Positions 43,232 to 51,681 of a stretch of DNA of 64,000 bases are shown here, piece by piece. The DNA is from G963665005 sp963665005 (GTDB taxonomy: Bacteria; Bacillota; Clostridia; Christensenellales; SZUA-584): contig CAXXTQ010000001.1 of the NCBI GenBank assembly GCA_963665005.2, forward strand, positions 1,240,001 through 1,304,000. The letters run 5' to 3'. The stretch's first letter is position 1. Every line of letters starts with the position of its first letter. Position numbers and translations under genes: made by a program. The notes under the pieces are model-generated. The model was not told the origin of the DNA. It saw only the letters and a program-made list of their open reading frames with translations, and did not search any database.

Positions 43232-44425
43232 ATGAAAATAACTGATGTAGAAGTACTGCTTATAGACCATCCGCTTCCGACAGACAGGGAGGCTCCCCGT
43301 CCGTGGAAACCTTTGATAGTAAAAATCAATACTGATGAGGGCATATATGGCCTGGGCGAGATTGGAATGGCTTATGGCTATGGCGCAACTGCCGGATGGG
43401 GTATGGCAAAAGATCTTGCAAAGATGATAATAGGAAAAGATCCTATGAACACGGAGCGTATTTGGGAAGACATGATGAAGAAAACGTTCTGGGGACAGGG
43501 CGGCGGTACGGCTATATTCGGTGGAATGAGCGGTATAGATATGGCATTGTGGGACATCAAAGGCAAGGCACTGGGCGTTCCGCTGTATAAGCTTCTCGGC
43601 GGTAAGTGCAGAGACAAGCTGCGCTGTTATGCATCGCAGATACAATTCGGCTGGAACGACAGGCAGCGTGATTCTCTTGCTACAACGGAGGAGTATGCGC
43701 AGGCTGCAAAAGACGCTGTTGCAGACGGATATGACGCAATTAAAGTAGACGTTCTTATATGGAGCAAAAACAGGGATAAGATGGAGAGCTATATAGGGCT
43801 TCTTCCGTATGATGTTACACAGATGGCGGAATCACGTATAGCCGCTATCCGTGAAGCAGTCGGTCCTGCGGTAGATATAATAATTGAATGTCATTCATTT
43901 ACGGACACGGTAAACGCTATACAGCTAGGACGTTTGTATGAAAAGTACAACATTATGTTTATTGAAGAAGTGAACACACCGCTCAATCCCTCTCTGACAA
44001 AAAGCTTCAAAGACAAGATAGATATTCCTGTTGCTGCCGGAGAAAGAATATATTCAAGATGGGGATACCTACCGTTCTTTAATGACAGGTCGCTGGATGT
44101 TATTCAGCCCGATCTTGGAACCTGCGGCGGAATAAGCGAAGGCAAGAAGATTGCGGAAATGGCGCATATCCATGATATAACTGTACAGGCACATGTGTGC
44201 GGAAGTCCGATTGCAAAAGCAGCAGCCCTGCATTATGAAACGGCAATACCTAATTTCTGTATACACGAGCATCACCGCAACGCATTATTTAAAGAGAATA
44301 TAGAGCTATGTATTTATGATTATCAGCCAAAAGATGGATACTATACTGTTCCTGAGTTGCCGGGCATCGGACAGGATTTGACTGATAAGGCATATTCACT
44401 GGCTTCAAAGGTTGTAATCCAGTAA
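43232..44425 (+). CDS. Enolase-superfamily acid-sugar dehydratase (galactonate dehydratase-like)
   Basis: A 397-residue mandelate racemase/muconate-lactonising family protein. The barrel shows GYDAIKVDV near residue 168, IIIECHSFTDTV near 215 (E-x-H, in the place of the D-x-H of DgoD-type dehydratases), FIEEVNTP near 247, VAAGERIYSRWG near 268 and QAHVCGSPIAKAAALHYE near 326, followed by IPNFCIHEHH. The E/E/E metal ligands are present. The H of ECH and that of AHVCG are acid/base candidates. It should dehydrate an aldonate or aldarate to a 2-keto-3-deoxy acid. Specificity cannot be read. Confidence 0.83.
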   Translation: MKITDVEVLLIDHPLPTDREAPRPWKPLIVKINTDEGIYGLGEIGMAYGYGATAGWGMAKDLAKMIIGKDPMNTERIWEDMMKKTFWGQGGGTAIFGGMSGIDMALWDIKGKALGVPLYKLLGGKCRDKLRCYASQIQFGWNDRQRDSLATTEEYAQAAKDAVADGYDAIKVDVLIWSKNRDKMESYIGLLPYDVTQMAESRIAAIREAVGPAVDIIIECHSFTDTVNAIQLGRLYEKYNIMFIEEVNTPLNPSLTKSFKDKIDIPVAAGERIYSRWGYLPFFNDRSLDVIQPDLGTCGGISEGKKIAEMAHIHDITVQAHVCGSPIAKAAALHYETAIPNFCIHEHHRNALFKENIELCIYDYQPKDGYYTVPELPGIGQDLTDKAYSLASKVVIQ

Positions 44426-44457
44426 AATAACTGGAAAAAAAAACAAAGGAGAAAGTT

Positions 44458-45534
44458 ATGAAAAAAATAGTTTCATTATTACTTGTGTTGGTATTAGCCC
44501 TTGCATTTACAGCATGCAGTACTGATAGCCAAACGGAGGCCTCAACGACAGATGATACTGTAGCTGTCGAAGAAACAGAAACGGAAACAAATGATACAAC
44601 GACTGATACAGATACTCAGGAGACTGCAGACAGCACAGACACAGCCGAAGATATTGCATGGCCTGAGCGTACTGTTTCATTGGTAGTTGGATATTCAGCA
44701 GGCGGTTCAGTAGACCTTAATGCAAGAGCATATGCTCAATATCTTACTGAGGTTCTAGGTGTAGAAGTCGTTGTGAACAATGTTGCCGGAAGCAGCGGTG
44801 CCGTTGCTGCACAACAGTGTAAGGATGCTGCAAACGATGGTTATACGATATTCTATCACCAGCCGCCTCTTTTCATCAGCTATATGCAGGGGATGACGGA
44901 CTTTAGTCTCGAGGCATTTGAATTGTCTGCGATAACAGCATTCCTTCCAGGCGATATAATTGCTGTAAATAAAGACCTCGGTATAAACACACTTGAAGAG
45001 CTTTATAACTATACTCAGGAACATCCTGGCGAGATCAGCGTAGCAGCTGCAGCAGGAACTATGAATTATATCCAAGCATTGCAGATGGTTTCTCTTGGTT
45101 TCAATATCAACGTTGTTGACGGCGGTAATGCTGCTGAACGTGTTGCGAATTTGCTTGGCGGACATGTTGATGTTATTCTTAATGCATATTCAACGGTAAA
45201 AGATTATGTTGAGTCAGGTGATTTCGTAGCTTTAGCAACCGCAAGTAGTGTGCGGGCAGAAGCTTACCCAGATGTACCGACAGCTATGGAAGAGGGTTAC
45301 GATATTTACTTCGACAAATTGCATTTCGCCTGTTTCCCAGAAGGTACAGATCCGGCAATCGTTGAGAAATTCTCTCAGGCATGCAAAACAGTAACTGAGA
45401 TGGAAGAATACCAAGATTTCATATGGGAGAAGTTCGGGCAGGAAGCATACTATGAAGAAGCAGACAAAGCAATGGAAACTCTGGATGGAATTTGGAATAT
45501 GCTACAGGATTATAAGGAAGAATTAGCAGGATAA
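44458..45534 (+). CDS. Tripartite tricarboxylate transporter receptor (TctC type) lipoprotein
   Basis: A 358-residue solute receptor. The signal peptide ends in the lipobox FTAC (Cys about residue 20). A Thr/Asp/Glu-rich linker (about 22-70) precedes the binding domain, which starts WPERTVSLVVGYSAGGSVDL and has VVVNNVAGSSGAVAAQ and GGHVDVILNAYSTV. TTT receptors bind carboxylates. A strong hairpin separates it from the membrane subunits. Start ATG after AAAGGAG. Confidence 0.9.
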   Translation: MKKIVSLLLVLVLALAFTACSTDSQTEASTTDDTVAVEETETETNDTTTDTDTQETADSTDTAEDIAWPERTVSLVVGYSAGGSVDLNARAYAQYLTEVLGVEVVVNNVAGSSGAVAAQQCKDAANDGYTIFYHQPPLFISYMQGMTDFSLEAFELSAITAFLPGDIIAVNKDLGINTLEELYNYTQEHPGEISVAAAAGTMNYIQALQMVSLGFNINVVDGGNAAERVANLLGGHVDVILNAYSTVKDYVESGDFVALATASSVRAEAYPDVPTAMEEGYDIYFDKLHFACFPEGTDPAIVEKFSQACKTVTEMEEYQDFIWEKFGQEAYYEEADKAMETLDGIWNMLQDYKEELAG

Positions 45535-45580
45535 CAATAAAGCAAAGTTACTAAAAAGTATTAATCCAAAAATGGGCAAT

Positions 45581-45613
45581 TGCCAGTGTGTGCATTTATG
45601 GTATGCACTGGCA
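45581..45613 (+). other. Intercistronic hairpin between tctC and tctB
   Basis: TGCCAGTG(TGTG)CAT pairs with ATGCACTGGCA around TTATGGT, an 11-bp stem with one bulge. There is no T-run, so it is more likely an mRNA-stability element than a terminator. Confidence 0.6.
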
Positions 45614-45646
45614 TGTCCAAACTATTGAGAGGAGGCCTCTAATAAT

Positions 45647-46174
45647 ATGACAAAAGCACGTAAAGATATTGTCTGTGGTATAGTTTTAGATATTATCGGT
45701 GCTTTAATGTTCATTGGAAGTTTCGGCATCAAACATATAAATTCGTTAACATTTGATGTTGGCTCAGCATATTTTCCAAGGATATGTGCGGGTTTATTGC
45801 TGTTTTTAGGCACATTATTGATAATAAGCAATATAATAAAGATGGTCAAGAATAGAAACAAAGATGAACAAATAAAAAGCACTCAAGAAGTTGCCGAGAA
45901 AAGCAAAAGTAAGTTTGATTCGATTGCACTTATCAAAGCATTAATTATTATTGCAGCACTAATACTTTTTACGGTCTTTTTGAAGACTGTTGGTTTTATT
46001 ATTTGTGCGTTTATTCTACTCTTATCGCTTATTATGGTGTTAGCGCCTAAAACGGAGTTTAAGAAAAAGAATATAATTATTTGGATAATTATTTCTGCTG
46101 TAGCTTCTGTCGGTATTTACTTTTTATTTGTTGAGGTATTCAACCTAATTCTGCCAATTGGTATCATTGGATAA
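45647..46174 (+). CDS. Tripartite tricarboxylate transporter small membrane subunit (TctB type)
   Basis: A 175-residue protein with four predicted membrane segments (about residues 8-26, 40-62, 98-120 and 125-165) and a charged loop between the second and third. Low sequence conservation is normal for TctB; the call relies on size, topology and position between tctC and tctA. Start ATG after GGAGG at some distance. Confidence 0.85.
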   Translation: MTKARKDIVCGIVLDIIGALMFIGSFGIKHINSLTFDVGSAYFPRICAGLLLFLGTLLIISNIIKMVKNRNKDEQIKSTQEVAEKSKSKFDSIALIKALIIIAALILFTVFLKTVGFIICAFILLLSLIMVLAPKTEFKKKNIIIWIIISAVASVGIYFLFVEVFNLILPIGIIG

Positions 46175-46188
46175 GGAGAGTGGATGGA

Positions 46189-47691
46189 ATGGATTTAGTT
46201 TTAAATGGTTTTGCTGCAGTATTGAATCTTCCTTGTGTTGCGCTTATGTTTTTAGGTGTTGCTGTGGGTGTTATATTTGGAGCAATCCCTGGGCTTACGG
46301 GTACGATGGGAGTTTCGCTTTGCCTTTCACTGACATTTGGCTTTGCAGTTCCAGAAGCTTTCAGCCTTTTACTTGGTTTGTATATTGGCGGAGTTTCAGG
46401 TGGTTTGATTTCTGCGATACTTATAAACATACCAGGAACGCCATCGTCAATTGCAACAACTTTTGACGGTCACCCAATGGCTCAGAAAGGACAGGCAGGT
46501 AAAGCGTTAGGTATTTCACTTTTGTATTCATTTATAGGTGGAGTAGTAAGCGTAATAATTTTAATGTTTTTAGCACCAGTAGTTGCAAAGGTTGCAATAA
46601 AGTTTGGGCCTCAGGAATACTTTGCAGTGGGGATCTTTTCACTAACGATGTTAAGTATTATGGTTGGAAAAGATACAATAAAATCGATTGCTAGCTGCGT
46701 TTTAGGTATAAGCTTTGCGCTTATTGGCTCAGCACCGATTGATAACGTGTTTAGATATACTTTTGGCATGCACGACCTTATTTCGGGGTTTTCATTATTA
46801 CCAGTTATGATCGGGTTATTTGCAGTTTCTGAGGCGATTAAAATGGCCGCAGAAGGGTTTCCTGTAATTAAAAAGGGCGAGATACATAAATATAAGTTTA
46901 AAGGGTTTGGTATTACATTAAAAGAGTTTGGGAAAAAATCTTTTAATATGATTCGTTCAATTATAATTGGAACAGGTATTGGGATACTGCCCGGTATTGG
47001 CGGAGGAACTTCAAATATAATAAGCTATACAGTAGCAAAGAGCCAATCAAAGCATCCGGAAGAGTTTGGTAAAGGAGCCACAGACGGGCTTATAGCTTCA
47101 GAAGCCGCTAACAATGCATCAATAGGAGGCGCTATGGTTCCGCTGCTTACGCTTGGTATTCCGGGAGATACGGTCACTGCAATACTCTTGGGTGCAATGA
47201 TATTACACGGTTTAAATCCAGGCCCGCTTCTGTTTACTAAAGATGCGCCTATTGTTTATATGATTTTTGCTATAATGTTACTTGTAAATATCATTATGCT
47301 TATAGAACAATACTTTGGTATGAAAGTTTTTGTAAAGTTGCTTAAAATACCAAAACATATACTTATCCCGATTGTAATACTACTTTGCACGGTAGGTGCT
47401 TTTGGTAACAATAACCGCATATTTGACATTAGCAGTTTAGTATTTTTTGGGGTTGTCGGATATTTACTTATAAGATATAAGTTTGGATTACCACCGTTCA
47501 TACTTGGTTTTATACTATGTCCTATTATAGAAAGAAACATGCGTAAGAGCCTGTCTTATACTCATGGAGACTGGGGCACATTTTTTACACATCCAATCGC
47601 CGCAGTGTTTTTAGCAATTGCTATACTCACTATATTATTGACGGTGCTCAAAAGGCTTAGACAACGGAAAAAAGAGAGAATAAATTTATAA
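46189..47691 (+). CDS. Tripartite tricarboxylate transporter large membrane subunit (TctA type)
   Basis: A 500-residue integral membrane protein with about 11-12 segments. Signatures: FGAIPGLTGTMGVSLCL near residue 29, NIPGTPSSIATTFDGHPMA near 83 and GILPGIGGGTSNIISY near 266. It is the transport channel of the TctABC system, driven by an ion gradient. I take ATG 46189, nine bases after AAGGAG; a GTG at 46180 overlaps the ribosome site. Confidence 0.92.
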   Translation: MDLVLNGFAAVLNLPCVALMFLGVAVGVIFGAIPGLTGTMGVSLCLSLTFGFAVPEAFSLLLGLYIGGVSGGLISAILINIPGTPSSIATTFDGHPMAQKGQAGKALGISLLYSFIGGVVSVIILMFLAPVVAKVAIKFGPQEYFAVGIFSLTMLSIMVGKDTIKSIASCVLGISFALIGSAPIDNVFRYTFGMHDLISGFSLLPVMIGLFAVSEAIKMAAEGFPVIKKGEIHKYKFKGFGITLKEFGKKSFNMIRSIIIGTGIGILPGIGGGTSNIISYTVAKSQSKHPEEFGKGATDGLIASEAANNASIGGAMVPLLTLGIPGDTVTAILLGAMILHGLNPGPLLFTKDAPIVYMIFAIMLLVNIIMLIEQYFGMKVFVKLLKIPKHILIPIVILLCTVGAFGNNNRIFDISSLVFFGVVGYLLIRYKFGLPPFILGFILCPIIERNMRKSLSYTHGDWGTFFTHPIAAVFLAIAILTILLTVLKRLRQRKKERINL

Positions 47692-47707
47692 GATAAAGGA
47701 GTATAAA

Positions 47708-48670
47708 ATGGCAAAGGTATTGATACCGCAGGATATAACGGAAGCTGGGAAAAAAATACTGCAAGATAACGGTTATGAGGTTATAATAGGAACAGGATGG
47801 GACGAAGAAACAATCAAACGAGAAGTCACTGGTTGTGATGCGATTATCGCAAGGACTGCCAAGTACCCACGTGCTGTGATAGAAAGCGCAGATATGCTTA
47901 AAGTAATTGCACGCTATGGGATAGGGGTTGATAATATAGACCTTGATGCTGCAACTGAACGTGGGATATGGGTTACTAACTCGCCACGTTCAAGTGCAAA
48001 CGCTGTTGCCGAGCATACTATATTGATGATGCTTTCTTGTGCAAAGAACATGTATGCGCTGCAGAAACACTACAGGGGCGACGAACGTGATTACTCAAGC
48101 CGTGGTAAATATAAGGGCATTGAGATTTCCGGAAAGACAATTGCTGTTATCGGTCTTGGAAGGATAGGCCGAGCAGTAGCAAAAAAGGTACAGGACGGCT
48201 TTGGCATGAAGGTCGTTGCATACGATCCTTTTGTTAAGCAGGATAGTGCGCCCGAAGGCATCACCATGTACGAGACATTCGATGAAATACTTCCGGTGGC
48301 CGACTTTGTATCGCTGCATATGCCTCTTTTGCAAAACACAAGGAAGATGGTAAATATGGAATTCTTAAAGAAGATGAAACAGGAAGCGTTCCTGCTGAAC
48401 ATGGCAAGAGGAGAGATTGTTTTGGAGGCGGATCTTGTAAAGGCTTTGAAAGACGGCGTTATAAAAGGTGCAGGACTGGATGTTTTTGAGGAGGAGCCTC
48501 CCTCGAAGGATAATCCGTTCTTTGAAATGGAGAACGTTGTTATAACACCGCACAACGCATCTATGACAAAAGAAGCTATGGATATTATGGGCATTGATGC
48601 TGCTCAGTCTATTATGGAAGTTATGGGGGGTAAAGTACCTCAGTGGAAAATAAATGATATTACAAAGTGA
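47708..48670 (+). CDS. D-isomer-specific 2-hydroxyacid dehydrogenase (3-phosphoglycerate dehydrogenase-like)
   Basis: A 320-residue NAD-dependent dehydrogenase. VIARYGIGVDNIDL near residue 75, the NAD fold GLGRIGRAVAKKV near 147, LHMPLLQNTRKMVN near 202, NMARGEIV near 232 and TPHNASMTKEA near 281 give the R-E-H catalytic set. It lacks the ACT/ASB regulatory domain of long SerA enzymes. In this operon it may handle a 2-hydroxy acid entering through TctABC, comparable with sulfolactate dehydrogenase SlcC or a glyoxylate/tartronate reductase. Confidence 0.87.
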   Translation: MAKVLIPQDITEAGKKILQDNGYEVIIGTGWDEETIKREVTGCDAIIARTAKYPRAVIESADMLKVIARYGIGVDNIDLDAATERGIWVTNSPRSSANAVAEHTILMMLSCAKNMYALQKHYRGDERDYSSRGKYKGIEISGKTIAVIGLGRIGRAVAKKVQDGFGMKVVAYDPFVKQDSAPEGITMYETFDEILPVADFVSLHMPLLQNTRKMVNMEFLKKMKQEAFLLNMARGEIVLEADLVKALKDGVIKGAGLDVFEEEPPSKDNPFFEMENVVITPHNASMTKEAMDIMGIDAAQSIMEVMGGKVPQWKINDITK

Positions 48671-48685
48671 GGAGAAATAATTACA

Positions 48686-49372
48686 ATGCAGGAGTCTGGT
48701 TTTAAAAGCATAGAAAAAACGACATTATCTGACCAAATCATTAAACAAATAAAAGAGATGATTGCATCAGGCGTTCTTAGTTTCGGAGAGCAACTTCCAC
48801 CGGAAAGGGAGCTGGCAAAGATACTTAATGTAAGCCGCTTACCTTTGCGAGAGGCGTTGAAAGCTCTCGAGGCAACTCATGTGCTCAAAAGTAGCTATGG
48901 CGAAGGTTATTTTGTTAGTAGCCTTGAGATAGATTCTCTTGTACAGTTATTCAAAGATGTCAACGACGATGTAAAACGTGTGAATGACGTAAGAGATGCT
49001 CGTAAGATGCTTGAAGTTGCCGCAGTTAAGCTTGCATGTGAACGGCATACTGAAAAGGACATAGCGATGATGAAGGAAGCTTTAGACATAATGGAAACTA
49101 ACCTTATCAAGGATAAACCTAGTGTCACTGTTAGGGATTCAATACTGTTCCATACTTATTTGGTTAAAGCAGCACATAATCAACTGCTTGATAAGATGTT
49201 GGCAATTATTATGAACTCTCTTTTTATTGGACGTATGAAAACAATGGAGACAGTTAAATATAGGTTTAAAGAGGGTGTTGATGAGCATAGGAAAATTCTT
49301 GAAGCAATCAAAAATAAGGATGTTGAATTAGCACAATCGCTAATAGAGAAACACTTAGAAATAGTATATTAG
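48686..49372 (+). CDS. FadR-subfamily GntR regulator
   Basis: A 228-residue regulator. The winged helix has LSDQIIKQIKEMI, PPERELAKILNVSRLPLREAL (in part: SRLPLREALKALEA near residue 51) and the C-terminal FCD domain (about 90-220) with the usual D/H metal-site residues. It ends the eleven-gene operon, and the TGGTAATACCA site at the operon promoter is the expected type of operator. The ligand is probably the transported acid or a product. Confidence 0.88.
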   Translation: MQESGFKSIEKTTLSDQIIKQIKEMIASGVLSFGEQLPPERELAKILNVSRLPLREALKALEATHVLKSSYGEGYFVSSLEIDSLVQLFKDVNDDVKRVNDVRDARKMLEVAAVKLACERHTEKDIAMMKEALDIMETNLIKDKPSVTVRDSILFHTYLVKAAHNQLLDKMLAIIMNSLFIGRMKTMETVKYRFKEGVDEHRKILEAIKNKDVELAQSLIEKHLEIVY

Positions 49373-49457
49373 GAGTATAATACTATACCTGATTATTGAG
49401 TATCAATACGTCAGCGTAGTTTAATAAATTAGCAGATCACTGAAAACATATTTGGGT

Positions 49458-50007
49458 GATAATAATATTTTATAAGTATCCTTTTCTAAGATTGTTTCTC
49501 TTGCTATGCGAATAGGATGGGTATGTGCAGGAAAAGAAATAATGGATAAATTATTAGTTGCAAAACAAGCAACTGATTTACACACAAATTATTCGCAGCG
49601 AGTGATTTTTGAATATTTGAGAGCTAATGATATTGATAGTCATATAAAAAACGATTAAATCATTGTATAAAAGCCAGATAGATTTCATGTTAAAAATGAT
49701 GGATGATTTCATACCAGAAAAGTAACATACACAAGACCAGAGGTCGGGATATTAGAACTTCCAAAGGAATGCTTATCTTTAAAGCTGTTTGATATTGCCT
49801 AAAAATGAGAATGTTATCTTTGTGCCGGGCGAGCTGTTTTACATTGATACTATAGAAAAAAATACTATGAGAATAAATTATACAAACTCTTCAAAAAAAA
49901 TGATTGAGGTAGGGATAAAGCGATTAAATCATACAATTACACGATTAAAGAGAAGCAAATGTGCAGAAGGTTCTTTCAATCCACAAATCAATTATTTTTA
50001 TATATGA
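49458..50007 (+). pseudogene. Decayed PLP aminotransferase (2-aminoadipate/MocR type)
   Basis: Pieces of one protein appear in order but in different frames: FSKIVSLAMRIGWVCAGKEI and LLVAKQATDLHTNYSQRVIF (49482-49657), then YTRPEVG, LPKECLSLKLFDIA, then NVIFVPGELFYID and NTMRINYTNSSKKMIEVGI (about 49800-49920). These match the C-terminal two thirds of class I 2-aminoadipate aminotransferases; the FSK lysine is the PLP lysine segment. Several stops and frameshifts, and no N-terminal third, show advanced decay. The stretch 49373-49457 holds nothing I recognise. Confidence 0.82.
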
Positions 50008-50063
50008 GAGTACAAATCATGACATTTGTATGGATTGTCTATTAAAAAAACAAGGTGAATATT

Positions 50064-51287
50064 ATGAAAATATTAGTAATCAATGCAGGTAGCTCATCTG
50101 TAAAATATCAGCTTATAAATATTGAAGATGAACATGTAATGGCAAAAGGATTGTTCGAAAGGATTGGTGAGGACAATTCTTTACTTAAGCATCAGGCAAA
50201 GGGGCAAAAGTTTGAAATTTTAAGGAAAGCTGCGAACCATTCTGATGCGATGAAAATAATTCTGGGGTTATTGACAGATAAAGAAATAGGTGTTTTAGAC
50301 AGCATGAATGAGATTAGCGCAGTTGGACATAGAATAGTTCATGGTGGCGAGTATTTCTGCCAAGCTCAGATGCTGGATGACAAGGTGATAAAAGCAATTA
50401 AAGAAAATATACCATTGGCGCCTCTGCATAACCCGGCGAACATTATGGGCATAGAAGCGTTTGCAAAACACATGCCGGATGTATGCATGGTCGGTGTTTT
50501 TGATACGGCATACCATCAAACAATGCCTGCAAAAGCTTTTTTATATGCAATCCCATCGGAAGCTTATAAAAAGTATAAGATACGCCGTTACGGGTTTCAT
50601 GGTATTTCGCATCATTACGTTGCTGAACGTGCCGCATACATATTAAAAAAAGACATGGCTGCGTTGCATATAATAACCTGTCACCTTGGGAACGGCTCAA
50701 GCGTTGCTGCTATAAATAGGGGCAAAGTAATAGATACTTCAATGGGCTTCACACCGCTCGAGGGCGTAGCGATGGGTACACGTTCTGGTGATATTGATCC
50801 GACTATTGTACAGTACATGACGGAACATATGGATTTAACATTGAAAGAAACTATGGACTATTTAAACAAAAATTCGGGTGTTCTCGGTATATCGGGAATT
50901 AGCAGCGATTTTCGAGATTTAATTACAGCAGCAGATGAAGGCAACGAAAACGCAGCGCTTGCTATTGATGTGTTTTGCTATCGTATTAAGAAATATATCG
51001 GAGCATATATAGCTGCGATGGGTAATGTGGATGCTATAGTATTTACTGCAGGTATTGGAGAAAATGCGCCGAGGATACGTAAAAAGATAATCGATGGAAT
51101 GATGTTTCTGGATTCTGAAATTTGTGATAAGAAAAACAATGTGTTCGGAAAGGAAGCGGTTATTTCAAGTGACATATCAAAGGTAACTATTCTGACGATT
51201 CCAACAAACGAAGAGCTTATGATTGCACGTGAAACTCGGCGTATTTATGAAACCGAATATTTAGTCAGCAAAGCAGGTAGTATTTAG
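50064..51287 (+). CDS. ackA: Acetate kinase
   Basis: A 407-residue enzyme making ATP and acetate from acetyl phosphate. Signatures: VINAGSSSVKYQL (residues 4-16), GHRIVHGGEYF near 90, VFDTAYHQTMP near 147, HLGNGSSVAAINRGKVIDTS near 207, and FTAGIGENAPRIR near 326. Full length. No phosphotransacetylase gene is adjacent. Start ATG after AAGGTG. It could serve energy conservation from pyruvate produced by the upstream sugar-acid operon. Confidence 0.95.
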   Translation: MKILVINAGSSSVKYQLINIEDEHVMAKGLFERIGEDNSLLKHQAKGQKFEILRKAANHSDAMKIILGLLTDKEIGVLDSMNEISAVGHRIVHGGEYFCQAQMLDDKVIKAIKENIPLAPLHNPANIMGIEAFAKHMPDVCMVGVFDTAYHQTMPAKAFLYAIPSEAYKKYKIRRYGFHGISHHYVAERAAYILKKDMAALHIITCHLGNGSSVAAINRGKVIDTSMGFTPLEGVAMGTRSGDIDPTIVQYMTEHMDLTLKETMDYLNKNSGVLGISGISSDFRDLITAADEGNENAALAIDVFCYRIKKYIGAYIAAMGNVDAIVFTAGIGENAPRIRKKIIDGMMFLDSEICDKKNNVFGKEAVISSDISKVTILTIPTNEELMIARETRRIYETEYLVSKAGSI

Positions 51288-51681
51288 CGCAATCCGGCAT
51301 AGTGGATAATTATCTGCGGCGAAAATTAATCTTACAGAGCGCAATTAACACAGCGGATGAAAACACGCAGGGCGTCATAGTGATGCCATATGGCGGCTCT
51401 ACGCTGCCAAAAGTCAAATAGAGGACACGTATCCTTTATACATATATTTAAAGCAGCATTTTATTAATTTCTTTGCGGACGGTTCCAGTCTGCGAGATTC
51501 CGGTAAAAACTAAATAGAAGACAGGATGCAGTTTGTTATAAAGTGTATATGGTTTTTTATTGTATATAAAGAGATACTGAAACAATGGCCAAAGGAGCTT
51601 ATATTTTGTATTTGGTTTTTTAAGTATTTTTAAAAATACGAGGTTACTCCGAAAGGCCGGGAAAAAAGGAGAATTTTGTTT
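51288..51681 (+). other. Intergenic region with possible coding remnant
   Basis: A short frame near 51330-51420 reads SAINTADENTQGVIVMPYG and ends at a TAG, with no start or ribosome site. I do not recognise it; it may be debris. The rest is AT-rich leader of the pyrophosphatase gene. Confidence 0.3.

Noticed and set aside
46158..46466. Plus-strand frame overlapping the tctB/tctA junction
   Set aside because: Trp/Phe/Cys-rich product in the wrong frame of the TctA gene.
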